Source: Nannochloris sp. 'desiccata' (taxonomy: Eukaryota; Chlorophyta; Trebouxiophyceae; Chlorellales; Chlorellaceae). Taken from it: a DNA stretch of 64,000 nucleotides. Positions 23,101 through 33,500 of this stretch are shown piece by piece. The stretch covers positions 1,577,917-1,641,916 of the forward strand of contig JAGTXX020000003.1 of assembly GCA_019044685.2 (NCBI GenBank), in the 5' to 3' direction. The position numbers were made by a program, and so were the translations under genes. The notes below the pieces were generated by a model. The model was not told the origin of the DNA. It was given only the letters and a program-made list of their open reading frames with translations, and ran no database searches. The first letter of the stretch is position 1; each line of letters begins with the position of its first letter.

Positions 23101-23928
23101 GGTACTCGTTTGAAGATGTCTACTTCTTACCACCCCCAAACTGATGGCCAGACTGAGCGTGTTAATCGCGTCTTAGAAGAAATGCTCCGTTCTTTTTGTG
23201 TGCTGGAGCCAGAGACTTGGGTGAATTTTCTTCCCCAAGCTCGCTTTGCTTATAATACTGCTGTTACTAATTCAACGAAAATGTCCCCTTTTGAGGTTGT
23301 ACATGGTCACTCTCCACGGTTACCTACTTCCTATGTCGCTGGAACCAGCAGTGCTGTTCCTGTTTCAGTGGAGCGGTTCCGAGAGCGCCATGAACAAACT
23401 ATTTCACAAGTTACTAAGTTTCTTACAATCGCGCAAGATAAACAAACTTTATATGCTAACAAAAAACGTGTTGATGTTTCTTTTGATGTTGGTGATGAGG
23501 TTTTGTTGAACTCCAGAAATTTATCTCTGGACGGAACTAATCCTCCAAAGTTGAAACCGCTTTTTGTCGGTCCCTTTAAAATTTTGAAAAAAATTGGTCC
23601 TGTTGCTTACACGTTAGATATGCCTCCCTCTTTTCAAGGACATACTACTTTTCATGTTTCTGTTTTGAAAAAAGCGCCTAACACTGATGCTAGGTTTCCC
23701 TTGCGTGCTGCAACTTCTAAGCCGCCGCCGTTGTATTTTCAGCGTGGCGACGCTTTTTATGAAGTTGAAAAAATTATTTCTCATCGTGGCAAGCCGCCTA
23801 ATCGGACGCTGCGTGTTAAATGGAAAGGGTACACAACCCCTACTTGGGAACCTGAAGCTAATTTTTTGAATAATGAATTTTATCTTAAATATTTCGCTGA
23901 GTTGACGCAACGTCGAGGACGACGTTGA
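20158..23928 (+). CDS. pol: Gypsy A1 pol: protease-RT-RNase H-integrase-chromodomain
   Basis: 1256 residues. The retropepsin site reads Leu-Ile-Asp-Asn-Gly with Asp96, where Asp-Thr/Ser-Gly is usual, and the flap partner ILGVPWL follows. RT has the YMDD box (Asp at about 482-483). RNase H starts at Thr-Asp-Ala-Ser (Asp about 629). Integrase has the HHCC zinc finger (His...His...Cys-x2-Cys), the DDE core with Asp-Phe-Ile, Ser-Asp-Arg-Asp and Gln-Thr-Glu, then a C-terminal chromodomain with VKWKGY and Thr-Trp-Glu-Pro, defining a chromovirus. No stop or frameshift. The AsnGly protease variant also occurs in A2, so it belongs to the family and is not random damage. Confidence 0.95.
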   Translation: MSAAVPLYSAASRRCEVTWSWFSEANQAGLDLKMDQKMEFNTQLNVSELNTYSVVAEPTVGWSSEPTFAAVKDDAVPLTTVYNAVLNKKNVRVLIDNGSSFNIVSESFVRKNEWQTNAAAAVNVTLADGRRHSGDRVLRNSKLKLGCVSDTLNLRVYPVQNYDVILGVPWLIKMKANIDFSSGDLVVLKNGRVKKIKSATTVAKESNAGRRPDWLLSKKSFKKLLKRTDELERHNTHSVCYMIEGEHIEGLLLAEKDLGFSMQTPNRPAGVAVTADNYATATTADNDVSKKIERLLSDYADLFPTSSPGLPPERGIVHEIKLKQGTAPVHRTPYRMSVAQEDELRKRLKELLDLGLIRHSKSPWASPVLFVPKKDGSLRFCVDYRGLNKVTVRDEHSLPIVEDQIRRLTGAKVFSKVDCFNGFYQIAMAAADVEKTAFTTPYGLFEFLVMPFGLNNAPATFSRLMMNIFQDYINDFVLVYMDDILIFSKDEAEHETHLKLVLDRLREKGLVAKKSKCSFFKTDIDYLGFVVSADGVKMAADKVQAVLEWPTPSNASEVRGFLGLSGFYRNFIRNYAHIVAPLNELTKKNMVYIWTPLHAKRFDELKRAVTTAPVLQVYDPTQQCVVCTDASNIAVGAVLMQAASDGSGAAPKPVAFFSRKLRGAELNYDARTKEFLAIKLTAHKWRHYLNNGETPIFFTDHESLQYLNTSTELSPKFMRWFSSITSWLGGPPTIRYKPGKLNVVADALSRRPDHSHCLYALSLVVPADELMQQIRDGLKVDEFALAEAEKIANKIDSKYFLENELLYRFVNNRLQLYVPKVGNLRELIISEMHDLPIVGHQGWNRTLRRIIDQFGWPGISKDVQAYVDGCSQCGRSKPRSRFPAGLLQPLELPNEPWESVSMDFIVKLPKTKEGFDAVMVVVDRFSKYVEFIPTFTTATAEETAFLFFKEILCRYGCPASIVSDRDSKFISSFWQSLWSSVGTRLKMSTSYHPQTDGQTERVNRVLEEMLRSFCVLEPETWVNFLPQARFAYNTAVTNSTKMSPFEVVHGHSPRLPTSYVAGTSSAVPVSVERFRERHEQTISQVTKFLTIAQDKQTLYANKKRVDVSFDVGDEVLLNSRNLSLDGTNPPKLKPLFVGPFKILKKIGPVAYTLDMPPSFQGHTTFHVSVLKKAPNTDARFPLRAATSKPPPLYFQRGDAFYEVEKIISHRGKPPNRTLRVKWKGYTTPTWEPEANFLNNEFYLKYFAELTQRRGRR

Positions 23929-23947
23929 CTTTTTAAACGGGGGGTGG

Positions 23948-24106
23948 TGTCACAGACTGACTCACTCCTTTCTTCCTTGAGATTCCTTTAGATTCTCTTC
24001 TTGAATCCGATGCTGTTGATTGCTGAACACTCTTTAATTGTTATCTAAAAGTGCTGTAACGTTGATTTGCTGAATAGAAAGTTGCTAGAAGAGTTAAACT
24101 CTAACA
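23948..24106 (+). repeat. 3' LTR of gypsy A1
   Basis: 159 bp, identical to the 5' LTR; followed by the target duplication GTTAC. Confidence 0.95.
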
Positions 24107-27011
24107 GTTACGAGTCGTCAACGGCAGAGTGGCGGGAGATATCCCTGCTGCTGTGACCAGCTTAGGTAATGGTGATGGTAAAAGTAAATCAGTAATTGAT
24201 TTATTTTTGGCTTGCCCTACTGTATTTGAACGCATTGAGTCGTTAAAAGTTGGTGGTAAGCTCAGAGCAAAATCAGATCATTTGGCGGTAACGCTTACGA
24301 TGGCAAGAACCATTGAAATCGGAGCAGAAGAGCAGGAAGCAGCAGCGACTACTGATATGTTGGATTCTACTTCAACATCAACAATAGAAACTGGTGATGA
24401 GTATATTATCGATGCTGCCCTGCTGCCTGTGTTTGCTGAAAAAATTGCAGCAGCAGCAGCGCCACTGCTTGAACAGATTTGCATTGCAGCAACGGCCGCT
24501 GCTGAATTAAAAGACGCAGATATGCTGGATAAGGCTGTGGATGACTACAATAGAGTAGTATCTAATGCATGTGCAGATGCTGGAATGAGAAAAAAGGGTG
24601 TTGTCACAGATAAAGATCGCTGGGCAAAATCAATAAACAAGTCACCGCTTCCAATACGACAACAAGCAAGAGCAGCCAAACGAGCTCGGAAAAGGATGCT
24701 GAGAAAGTGTGATATAGGGGCATTAGCTAATGCACAAAAGAAACTGCGTAAAGTGACAGATAAATCCAGAAAAGCTCGAAGGGAAATTGGAGTAAAGCGC
24801 CTCGAGCGGTTGCTAAAAGATGACCCTAGGCGTTTCTATAAATATTATAGAAAGCCTCCCTCTCCTACTCTGGTGTCAAATGGTGAATTAAGTAAACACT
24901 CTGAAAACCTTTTAGGTGCTGAACCACCTGATCTGCCTGTACCTCCAGTTGTACCTGGCACCGTTCCGCCTCCAGAGAATATAGAAGGGTTGCTACAAAC
25001 TCCTTTCTCAATGGAAGAACTTTCACCAGCGCTGAAAAAGATTAAGAATCAAGCTGGTATGATTGGTACATTGAGGCCTGAGCTGTTGAAAGCATCAGTA
25101 GAGCATCTTGGTCCAGCTATAGTAGAGCTGCTAAACGCCTCGGTGGCAATAGGCAAGCTGCCCAAAGTTTGGGCACTGAGCGCCATTACACCTATAGCCA
25201 AGCCAGGGAGTGATCATAGAACGTGTGATGGATATCGTGGAATAGCAGTAGGTACTCTAGCTGCCAAACTGTATGGTTCTATGCTTGATCACAGAATTGA
25301 TGGCTGGGCGGAGGCGAGCGGTATTCGAGCAAAGGGTCAGTTTGGTTTTAGAAAAGGCAAAGGAACTGCCTCAGCGTCCTTTATAGTGCGCACTCTATTT
25401 GATCAAGTAAGAACCCAGAAAGGTGGTAGGCTGTACACATGCTTTGTTGATTTTAAGAAAGCATACGATTCAGTTCCCCGCCACTTGCTCTGGGCGAAAC
25501 TTGAGCGCAGAGGAGTGACTGGCTGGGTTCTGGATGCTATAAAAGCCATGTATGCTGATGTTCCTATGTGTGTGAAGTCGTCTACAGGTCTAGGAAAAGT
25601 TTTTCAATCAAATTTAGGGGTGAAGCAGGGTTGCCCACTAAGCCCACTTTTATTTGGTCTTTACCTAGATGACTGGGATGCTGAGCTTAAAGCAGCTTCT
25701 GAAGCTCCTGATGATGAATCAGACAAGTTTGATTTCCCTAATTTAGCTGGAGAAGATCTTCGCAGCTTGATGTATGCTGATGATTTGATGCAGGCGGCAA
25801 CGTCGATTGACGGTCTCCGCAAGCAAATGGCACTGCTGGAGGACTTTTCTGCTCGCTGGGGCCTCACTATTAACGCTTCTAAAACTAAAGTGATGGTTTT
25901 TAGCAGACTCAATTCTCCACATGTAGCAAAAACAGCTGTGCTGAAAATTGGCGGCGAGGTGGTGGAGGTAGTGGAAAGATTTAAATATCTTGGTACTATT
26001 TTTCATTGCTCTCAGATGCTATCTAGACATGCTGTACCTGCTAGAGCATATAATGGCCGTAGAGCATACCATATTTCCAGAAGAAGGCTGGCTGAGCTGC
26101 AACTCGGTGGTGGACTTGAGATTAATTTCAGACTTTTTGATGTGATGGTTGACTCTGTACTTGGCTATGGCGCTGAGGTCTGGGCTCCTGAGCTCCTATG
26201 CAATGATCCTTTAAGCAATGATTGTGAACGTGTTCATTTATTTGCTCTGAAGTGGTTACTAGGAGTAAGGAAGAGCACTGCTAGCTGCATTGTTCTTGCA
26301 GAAACCGGCCGCTGGCCCTTGGCTTTCCGTTGGGTCAAAAGGATAGCTAGATTCTATAATGGACTAGTCAAAGCACCAGCTGATAGCATTTTAAAACGTG
26401 CTTTCATTGCTAATTGCCAATTGACATCAAACCCAGCTGAAGGCAGTGCCAAATGTATGGCTGAGCAGTCTTGGGCAGCACAGCTGCAGCGTGCTTTTAA
26501 GAAATTTGAAGTGCAACTACCTCTGGAGGAGCCTATCGAACTAAATGTGAATGATGTTTGCATCAAGTGGAAGGAATTCTACTTGAATAGAGTGCGGACA
26601 GAGACTGGAACTAAAATTAAAAAATATGTTCATGAAGTCAGAAATGGGCTGCCGGAGTACGAAGCCGCTCCTTACTTGGGAGTGTCTGCGGTCAGTGACA
26701 GGCGAGCAATGACACAAGCAATGACTGGATCTCATTTTCTGATGGAAGAAGTAGGGAGATGGAATCAGTTGGCAAAAGAAGACAGAGTATGCAAACAATG
26801 TGCTGAAAAAGAAGTTAAAACCGTCGAGACGGCCGAACATTTGTTTTTCCACTGTCCTAGTTATGATGATATTAGGGCAGATTTTCCTTGTTTAGACTTC
26901 ACACTAACTAATTTACACGAGTTCTCAATGCAGCAGCCAACCCAAATTACCAGGTTTGGCAAGAAATGTTTTGAACTGCATCAAGAACTCAACCCGCTGT
27001 CGAGGCGGTAG
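24107..27011 (+). pseudogene. LINE3 ORF2, end of endonuclease to C-terminal zinc finger
   Basis: Continues the endonuclease interrupted at 18967, then carries a complete reverse transcriptase. Motifs are FVDFKKAYDSVPRHLL, GVKQGCPLSPLLFG and MYADDLMQAAT, with a helical thumb region after them. The C-terminus has C-x2-C-x12-H-x4-C, the zinc-finger type found at the end of many plant and algal LINE RTs. No internal stop is seen over about 960 codons. The copy is non-functional because of 5' truncation and the A1 insertion, not because of decay, so it is fairly young. Confidence 0.88.
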
Positions 27012-27354
27012 TATCGTTTTCATCAAATCCTTTTTCTATTTGATCCCATAATTCAAGGGTGATTACTAGACCATTGTGGTCTATTTGTTTTGTTTTGACT
27101 AATTTTATAGATGATTTAGTGATGTGGAAGCTGTGTGGTGGGTAGCTTCTAGGGGTTCTCAATTAACGGAGCGGTTTCTTCCTCTTTTTAGCTTCATTTT
27201 CTCTGCCCTTTTCCCTCTTGATGAAGCCAAAGAAACTTGCATACCTCCGTAGCAGAATTTGAGAGGTTGTACTGCTAGAGCCCTGAGTGATAAAATGATA
27301 TGAAATCATGAGAGATCACTTATGTAACAAGTTCAAGTTCAAGTTCAAGTTCAA
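27012..27354 (+). other. LINE3 3' UTR with stem pair and (GTTCAA)n tail
   Basis: AGTGAT (27286-27291) and ATCACT (27315-27320) can pair; the same pair is at the same place in LINE1. Ends in four copies of a GTTCAA repeat, with no poly(A). Confidence 0.75.
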
Positions 27355-27914
27355 TTCATCCCAGTTATCATGCTTATCGTTGACGTAAGAGCGGAGCATC
27401 TCTTCAATGGTTCTATTCATTCGCTCAGTCTGGCCATCAGTTTCGGGGTGGAAAGCAGTAGACATGTGAGAAGCAATACCTAAAGCATCAATAAATTGTT
27501 TCCAATACTCACTGGTGAAGCGAGCATCGCGATCACTTATCAAGGCTTTTGGGAAACCATGGAGCCTAAAGATATTACTCATCATGAGCTTAGCAAGACT
27601 AGGAGCATCAACAGTGGTAGTGGTAGCAATGAAATGACCCATTTTAGAAAGCTTATCAACTACAGTAACAATGCAGTCAAAACCATTGAGAGTGGTAGGC
27701 AAAGGACCAATCAAATCCAATGAGACATGTTCCCAATTATGATCAGGAACCGGCAGCGGTTGCAACAAGCCAGCAGGCTTTTGGTTGTTCGATTTCATTC
27801 GCTGACAAAGAAGGCAAGATTTCACATAACGTTGTACAGTTTGTGCAATTCCACGCCAGTAGTAATGTCGAGAAACCAGTTCCGCAGTTTTATCCATGCC
27901 CACGTGACCAGCAG
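27355..27914 (-). pseudogene. B1 integrase N-terminal part
   Basis: Encodes the HHCC finger and most of the DDE core of B integrase, nearly identical to the matching part of B2 (about 36977-37540). The first part is cut off by the gypsy D LTR at 27915. Continues across LINE3 at 18551. Confidence 0.85.
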
Positions 27915-28046
27915 TGTTACGTGTATTTAGTAGCATTAGACCCTGGAGTGGCCCCTGCCCTCTCACACTATATAGCTAAGCTCCAATCCCCTGTTAGATA
28001 GTTGAATATATGTAATTATATATTATAATACGTATAACACTCAACA
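27915..28046 (+). repeat. 5' LTR of gypsy D
   Basis: TGTTAC...CTCAACA, 132 bp. Only this LTR remains. A PBS-like TGGTTTCAGCTT begins at 28049 and matches that of gypsy A over 12 bases, so both probably use the same tRNA primer. Confidence 0.75.
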
Positions 28047-28722
28047 ATTGGTTTCAGCTTAATTAAAAGAACATAGACCTCCTCTAGAGGACCCCAAGAG
28101 TAAGCAACTTTCATCTAATTGTGGCGAAAGCCACACAGGGTGCACGGTGCTTTCGGAGGGCGATACTCTAGCTTGCTTAGAGTGTACCTGACCCTCTGGA
28201 AGTGGGAGCATAGTAACTTGACGGAAAATCAGATCGTTTATCGCAGATGCATGTTATGGGCATGAAACATGTCGGAATGATCTCTGCTTAGCGCAAGCAG
28301 CTCGCTTACACCAGAATAATAGTTGCAAAATTATTCTCTACACGGTGGCAAGCACTGGGAGGATTTTCTCGTGTTTTGGTGTGAGGGCACTCCACGCATT
28401 GTCAATCAAGTTTTTTAAGTCAGAGTCTAACTGGCGGTTCTTCTTCTGTTATTCCCTTGCAGAGTTGGATACCGAGGTATAAGACGTGAAGCAAGAGGAA
28501 CAACTCGATTTCCTTTCTGTTTCAGACCTTGATTTACCTCCTCGCCCTGCCAACAGCAGTCTGATCCCCTGCTGCCTTGGCCTCGCACATCAATCTAGCA
28601 AACTCAAGTCACAACTCACCTAGGAGCTTCCAGCTCTTAGACCACACTGTTAGGTTGTGTTATAACTGCCTGTAGCAGCAAAATACTTCCGCAGTCGCGC
28701 CGTCCCCTTTAGTCCACTCTCT
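28047..28722 (+). other. Gypsy D leader (PBS and untranslated region)
   Basis: 676 bp between LTR and gag without a sizeable ORF; expected to hold packaging signals, none identifiable by eye. Confidence 0.6.
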
Positions 28723-29691
28723 ATGGCTACCGACAGTGAAATTCAAGTTCGATTTTTCCACACCAACCCGCTCGCTGCTGAAAATCCTTTGTCGGAGGGT
28801 AGCACCCAGCCTTTAGGTCCACCATTCCCTGGAGCATCTTCGGTTCCCGTGTCTGAGCATGACTCCCCCGCTTATGTGGACCCCTGGGCTGACCCAGAAT
28901 TGGGCAAGAAATTGAAAAGCATCAACATGCCTTTAAAATTCAGCGGCCAGCTTGAGCTGCAGCCGCCTTTGGCATGGAATCGCTGGGTCAACCAGTTGAG
29001 GTACGTGATGCGTAGTCGAGGCCTCACTACCACCTGGCAACAGTGCGTTGGCTTTGGTGAAGCGTTGGCAGGCCCTCCGTTGGATCTCTTCCTTGCCGAA
29101 GTTCACGGTGCCGCTATCGTGCCCACTTTTGACGAATTTTTGTCCCGTCTGTCCAGCCAATACCTTCCTAGAACCAATCTTCAACACTGGGTTATGGAAG
29201 CACTGGCAAATGCTAAATTACAGAGCGACGAATCGGTTCAACAGTACGTTCTTCGTCTTTGTGAGCTCTTCCGTCTTTCTTCCTCTCCCAAGAGCATTGA
29301 AGACCAGCACCTTGCCTTCCTTAAGGGTCTTCCCCCTTCCTTGCAAACTGCGTATTTGGATCGCCTGCAAGAACGCAGCGATGATGGACTGCGAGATGAA
29401 GCTTTAGAGCCACTCCAAGGCAATTCTATAGTCAAATATCTGGACACTAAGAATCAACGCTACCTCCAAGACAAGCAGCGCAGGGCTGCAGCTGGTGGTC
29501 ATAAACCCACCAGTCGTGTCAACGCAGCTACCGTAGCTGATCCAGCACGGGTTCAGGCTTGGCTTAAAACTAAATCTGAAAAATTGAACATAGATCTCTC
29601 TCTCATCCAAGCTCGGTATGCCAAGAGAGAGTGCTTCAAATGTGGTAGTACTGACCACAAGTTACCTCAGTGCGGGAAGTCCCCAAACTGA
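28723..29691 (+). CDS. gag: Gypsy D gag
   Basis: 322 residues. The N-terminus is Pro/Ser/Glu-rich, a helical capsid-like core follows from about residue 70 to 230, and a zinc knuckle CFKCGSTDHKLPQC (C-x2-C-x4-H-x4-C) is near the C-terminus. The last two sense codons form part of CCCAAAC, directly followed by the TGA stop, and pol continues in the -1 frame. The ORF is undamaged although the element as a whole is dead. Confidence 0.9.
   Translation: MATDSEIQVRFFHTNPLAAENPLSEGSTQPLGPPFPGASSVPVSEHDSPAYVDPWADPELGKKLKSINMPLKFSGQLELQPPLAWNRWVNQLRYVMRSRGLTTTWQQCVGFGEALAGPPLDLFLAEVHGAAIVPTFDEFLSRLSSQYLPRTNLQHWVMEALANAKLQSDESVQQYVLRLCELFRLSSSPKSIEDQHLAFLKGLPPSLQTAYLDRLQERSDDGLRDEALEPLQGNSIVKYLDTKNQRYLQDKQRRAAAGGHKPTSRVNAATVADPARVQAWLKTKSEKLNIDLSLIQARYAKRECFKCGSTDHKLPQCGKSPN
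29682..29688 (+). promoter_or_regulatory. Slippery heptamer CCCAAAC for -1 gag-pol frameshift in D
   Basis: In gag frame it reads C CCA AAC, matching the X XXY YYZ rule, and abuts the gag stop TGA (29689-29691). The -1 frame is open from here into protease. Confidence 0.75.
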
Positions 29692-30227
29692 GTGTCCCAG
29701 TAGTTTCTGTAATTGAAGGTGCTGGGGACCATTCTGTAAAGAATGATTGTTCCAGTGGTAATCCTGGAATTGGTCAGTCAATGAGTGATGACCAAACTAA
29801 TGCATTAGAAAGTTTAACCCATGATTGGGATCTTATTGAACAAGCTATGTTAGAGCGTCTTCAGCAGCAGAAGGAATTTCCGCTTGGTGTTATTTTAGCT
29901 AGAATTCAATCTAGAAGAGATCTACAAGAAAGATCTAGTACATTGATGTATTTTACTGGCAAATTAGGTAGTTCTACCGTTAGATTCTTTATTGATACTG
30001 GTGCTGAAGGCAGTTTCGTGTCTGAAGCACTGGTTCGTGCAAAACAGCTTCCGCTACAGCGTGGTAGAAGTTTAGTAGTTAGAGCTTTTGATGGCTCCAG
30101 GCACGAGTGTAAACAAGTGCTGGGGAACATTTCTCTTAGTATTAGTGAATATCGTGGTACTCATAGCTTTGTGGTTGCTCCGCTTTCTGGTTTTGATGTC
30201 ATTCTTGGTATGGACTGGGTGGATCAG
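29689..30227 (+). pseudogene. Gypsy D pol, spacer and protease part
   Basis: In the -1 frame relative to gag. An acidic/Ser-rich spacer leads to retropepsin with Phe-Phe-Ile-Asp-Thr-Gly-Ala-Glu and the second signature FDVILGMDW. Interrupted after Val-Asp-Gln by gypsy E; the frame resumes at 35486. The ORF runs on by chance into the E LTR to 30284. Confidence 0.88.
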
Positions 30228-30453
30228 TGTAAAGAGCAGCCTTGTGAGCTGAACTTCACCAAGTGCAAGTCAACTTCCAAGTAGGTGTTCTAGTAACTAT
30301 TTACACGTATTCTAGTAGTAACAAGCGAAAATCAAGCAATCAAGTCCCTGTGCAAGTCACCCATTGGGTGTTCAAGTAGTATTGAAAGCGGTACAAAATG
30401 CATGCTGCAAAGGATAGCTTCTTTTTAACTACCCTGGCTGCAGTATCGTCACA
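30228..30453 (-). repeat. 3' LTR of gypsy E
   Basis: 226 bp, TGTAAAGA...TCGTCACA as read on the plus strand; matches 35255-35480 throughout by eye. Confidence 0.93.
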
Positions 30454-30597
30454 TTCTTCCCCCCTCTCTCTGTAAGCGTGTCCTCACGCTAGAATTGGGG
30501 TAGATAGAATGAGAAAAATAAACAAACAAACAAAGTAACTGGAAAGTAAGATCAAACAACGGGATAATTTTTTTTTTATTTTTTTATTTTTTATTTT

Positions 30598-33500
30598 TTA
30601 AGTGTTATGCTGTAGATCTACTTCTTGCATCATTCTCTGCACCTTAGTGCCGGCATCTTGTAAATTAGTTTTTGGTTCCCAAGTGGAATCACACATTGGA
30701 TATCCTTCCCATTTAATATAATACTCTATTCTCCAACCACGACCTCGACGGGTCGAGCGGCGATTCAAAATCTTCTCAACATTATAGACATCTGAACCTT
30801 GCTCCAGATCAGGAGGAGGTCTACGATCAGAACGACTAGGAAATTTAGTACTCACTACAAAAGGTTTTAATTTTTCAATGTGAAAGACAGGGTGTCTGCG
30901 CTTCCACATTTCCGGCAACGCTACACGGTAATTTAAATCGCTAAGTTTCTCAATTATTGGAACAGGACCAAACCATTTAGGAGCTAATCTTCGAGGACCT
31001 TTCAAAGGTAAATCAGTAGTAGAAATATACACTTGGTCACCTACTTCAAAAGTAAGGTATCTTCTATTTTTATCAGCATAAGTTTTCTGTCGCTGCTGTG
31101 CTTTCACCAGCGCTCGCTGCGCCTGCTGAACAGCAACTTGAGTTCGCTCAGCAAAATCCACTGAAGGTTGATTGGGATTATTCCTTGCTAAAAATTGAAG
31201 GTTAATACTTGCGGGAGTAGGAACTTCTTCACCATAGCAAAGGAAAAAGGGAGTCTTTCCAGTAGAAGCATTGACGCTGTTATTAATAGCAAATTCGACA
31301 GCGGGTAAAATTTTAACCCAGTTCTTGTATTGATAATGCAAGGTACGCAAAAGATCTATAACTATTCTAACCGTAATTTCCGATTGACCATCTGTTTGAG
31401 GGTGGTATGCAGTACTAAGTTTGTGCTTGATTCCAAGTTGTGCCACCATCGACTTCCAAAAGACGCTCGTAAATTGAGTGCCGCGATCAGAAATAATAAT
31501 TGAAGGTACTCCTTGGTTTCTAATTACGTGCTCAAAGAACATAGTAGCAGCTTCTTCAGCAGTTACTGCATCAGTTGTGGGAGCTAAAAAGACTCTTTTA
31601 GTCAATTTGTCCACCATAATCATAATTGCAGTAAAGCCGTCAGCTTCCGGCAGCTTCGTAACAAAATCCATCGTTATAACTTCAAATCTTCTTTTAGGAA
31701 TAGGCAAAGATTTTAAGAGACCAGGCTTCTTCTGATTAGAACTCTTAGAATTACCACATTCTTGACAAGCTTGAACAAATTCACGCACATCGCGTAGCTG
31801 CTGTGGCCAATAATAATGACGGGACAGCAGAGCGCCAGTTTTTGCTGCGCCAAAATGCCCAGCTAAAAGAGAGTCATGGTGCTCTATCAACAGATCGTGT
31901 CGCAGTGTTCCTACATCAGGGATATATAATTGAGTACGTGTAGGACTTCTACGTACAATATAACCATGGTCAAATGCATAATTTCTACTAGTACCATTTT
32001 GAATTAATTTAATAATTTTCTTGGCATCGTCATTTTTCTCGTAAGATTCTTTTAATTCTAACAACCATTCACTATCCTGATGAGCAATAACCACAGTCAT
32101 AGCAAGATCAGGTCTTCTAGATAAAGCATCTGCTACCACATTTGCTTTACCAGCTATATACTCTACATAAAGATTATATTCTTGTAGTACCAGCATCCAG
32201 CGGGCTTGTCGGGGCGACAGTCGAGGTTGAGTCTGCAGATTTTTTAAGACAGCATTATCGGTATAAGCAGTACTTCTAGGTGCGCCCTGCAAGTAACAAC
32301 GCCAAAGCTGCAAGTGATGGATCTGGGAAAGTGCTTCTTTCTCGTAAATAGTATATTTTCGCTCAGCTTCACTCAGCTTCTTGGATGAGTAGGCCACCGG
32401 TCTCAAACCTTGGCCCTGGTCTTGCATTAATACACCACCAAAAGCAAAGTCAGAAGCATCAGTATACATATGAAAAGGAAAATCAGGGCTAGGTAAAATC
32501 AAAACAGGTGCATTAGTCAATTTCTTCTTTAATAATTCAAAAGCTTCTTGCTGTGGGGCACCCCAAATAAAAGGAACTTCTTTCTTTAATAATTCAGTCA
32601 TGGGTGCTGCCACGTGGGAATATTTTTCAATAAATTTTCGATACCATCCAGTAAAACCTAAAAAAGATAAAATATCTGTAGTATTCTTTGGCTCGGGCCA
32701 TTCTAGAATTGTTGTAATCTTGCTTTGGTCAACTTCAATACCTTGATCAGAGATAATGTAGCCAAGCCAAGCAATTTTAGATTTGAAAAATGAACACTTT
32801 TCTTTATTAACGTAAAAATGTTGCTTTCTTAATTTTAGAAACACATGGCGTACATGCCTTAGATGGTCTTCAAAAGTCTTGGAAAAAATCATGATATCAT
32901 CTAAATAAACTAAAACAAAATGATTAATCTCTTCTCTAAAAACAGTATTCATTAAAGTTTGGAAAGTGGCGGGTGCGTTGCACAAGCCAAAAGGCATCAC
33001 TAAAAATTCAAAATGCCCAAACTGTGTTCTAAATGCAGTCTTCTCTATGTCTTCTTCTTTAATCTTGATTTGATGGTATCCACTGGTAAGATCTAAGCTA
33101 GTAAAGAACTTAGCTCCCGCCAGCTGATCTAATAAATCTTCAATTCTCGGGAGCGGGCAGCGATTCTTCTTAGTAATCCTATTTAAGCCTCTATAATCTA
33201 CACACATACGTAATGCTCCACCTTTCTTGCGTACAAACAATATTGGAGCGCCAAAAGGTGATTTACTAGGTCTAATAAAGCCTTTATTCAAGTAATCTAT
33301 AATTGTTTTCTTCAATTCAGCTAATTCTTCAAACGTCAGGCGGTACATTTGCTGCGCTACAGCTTTAGCATCAGGCTCAAGCTCAATTTCATGTTCTACT
33401 TCTCTGTCAACTGGATATGGGATATCTGGATCTGTAACATCTACAAATTCCCGAAGTATCTCGTCTGCGTATTTTTCATAACCAGTTTTATCAAGTTTAT

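Larger units (their letters stand above)
18968..24106 (+). mobile_element. Ty3/gypsy chromovirus A, copy A1, complete
   Basis: 5139 bp with two identical 159-bp LTRs and a perfect 5-bp target duplication GTTAC (18963-18967 and 24107-24111), inserted in LINE3. Encodes separate gag and pol ORFs, both open. Putative PBS TGGTTTCAGCTT starts one base after the 5' LTR (19128). The purine-rich tract before the 3' LTR is about 23936-23947. Everything needed for transposition looks intact, and identical LTRs indicate a recent insertion. Confidence 0.96.
18552..27354 (+). mobile_element. 5'-truncated LINE (copy LINE3), itself carrying gypsy A1
   Basis: Inserted in B1 between GGTAACAA and TTCATCCC of the integrase gene, with at most a 3-bp CAA duplication. 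It begins inside the endonuclease domain, near residue 80 of ORF2 in the full-length copies. It is interrupted by gypsy A1 (18968-24106), continues to a TAG at 27009-27011, and ends in a 343-bp 3' region closed by a (GTTCAA)n tail at about 27330-27354. Protein is clearly related to LINE1/LINE2 but diverged, so it is a sister family. The 3' end keeps the AGTGAT/ATCACT inverted pair seen in the other copies. Confidence 0.9.
17222..27914 (-). mobile_element. Ty3/gypsy chromovirus B, copy B1, broken and nested-into
   Basis: Outermost layer of the nested stack. Left LTR at 17222-17593 (the 3' LTR in element orientation), then the polypurine tract and C-terminal integrase/chromodomain coding to 18551, on the minus strand. 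It is interrupted by a LINE (18552-27354), resumes at 27355 and is cut at 27914 by gypsy D. Its gag, protease, RT and other LTR are not in the window beyond D, so the distal half was lost with the chromosome end. Sequence is nearly identical to the complete B2 at 35662-42158. Probable target duplication TGTAC at 17217-17221; its partner is lost. Confidence 0.9.

Noticed and set aside
30570..30600. T-rich tract as terminator or LINE tail
   Set aside because: It lies between the PPT side and the pol stop inside gypsy E and is part of that element's untranslated end.
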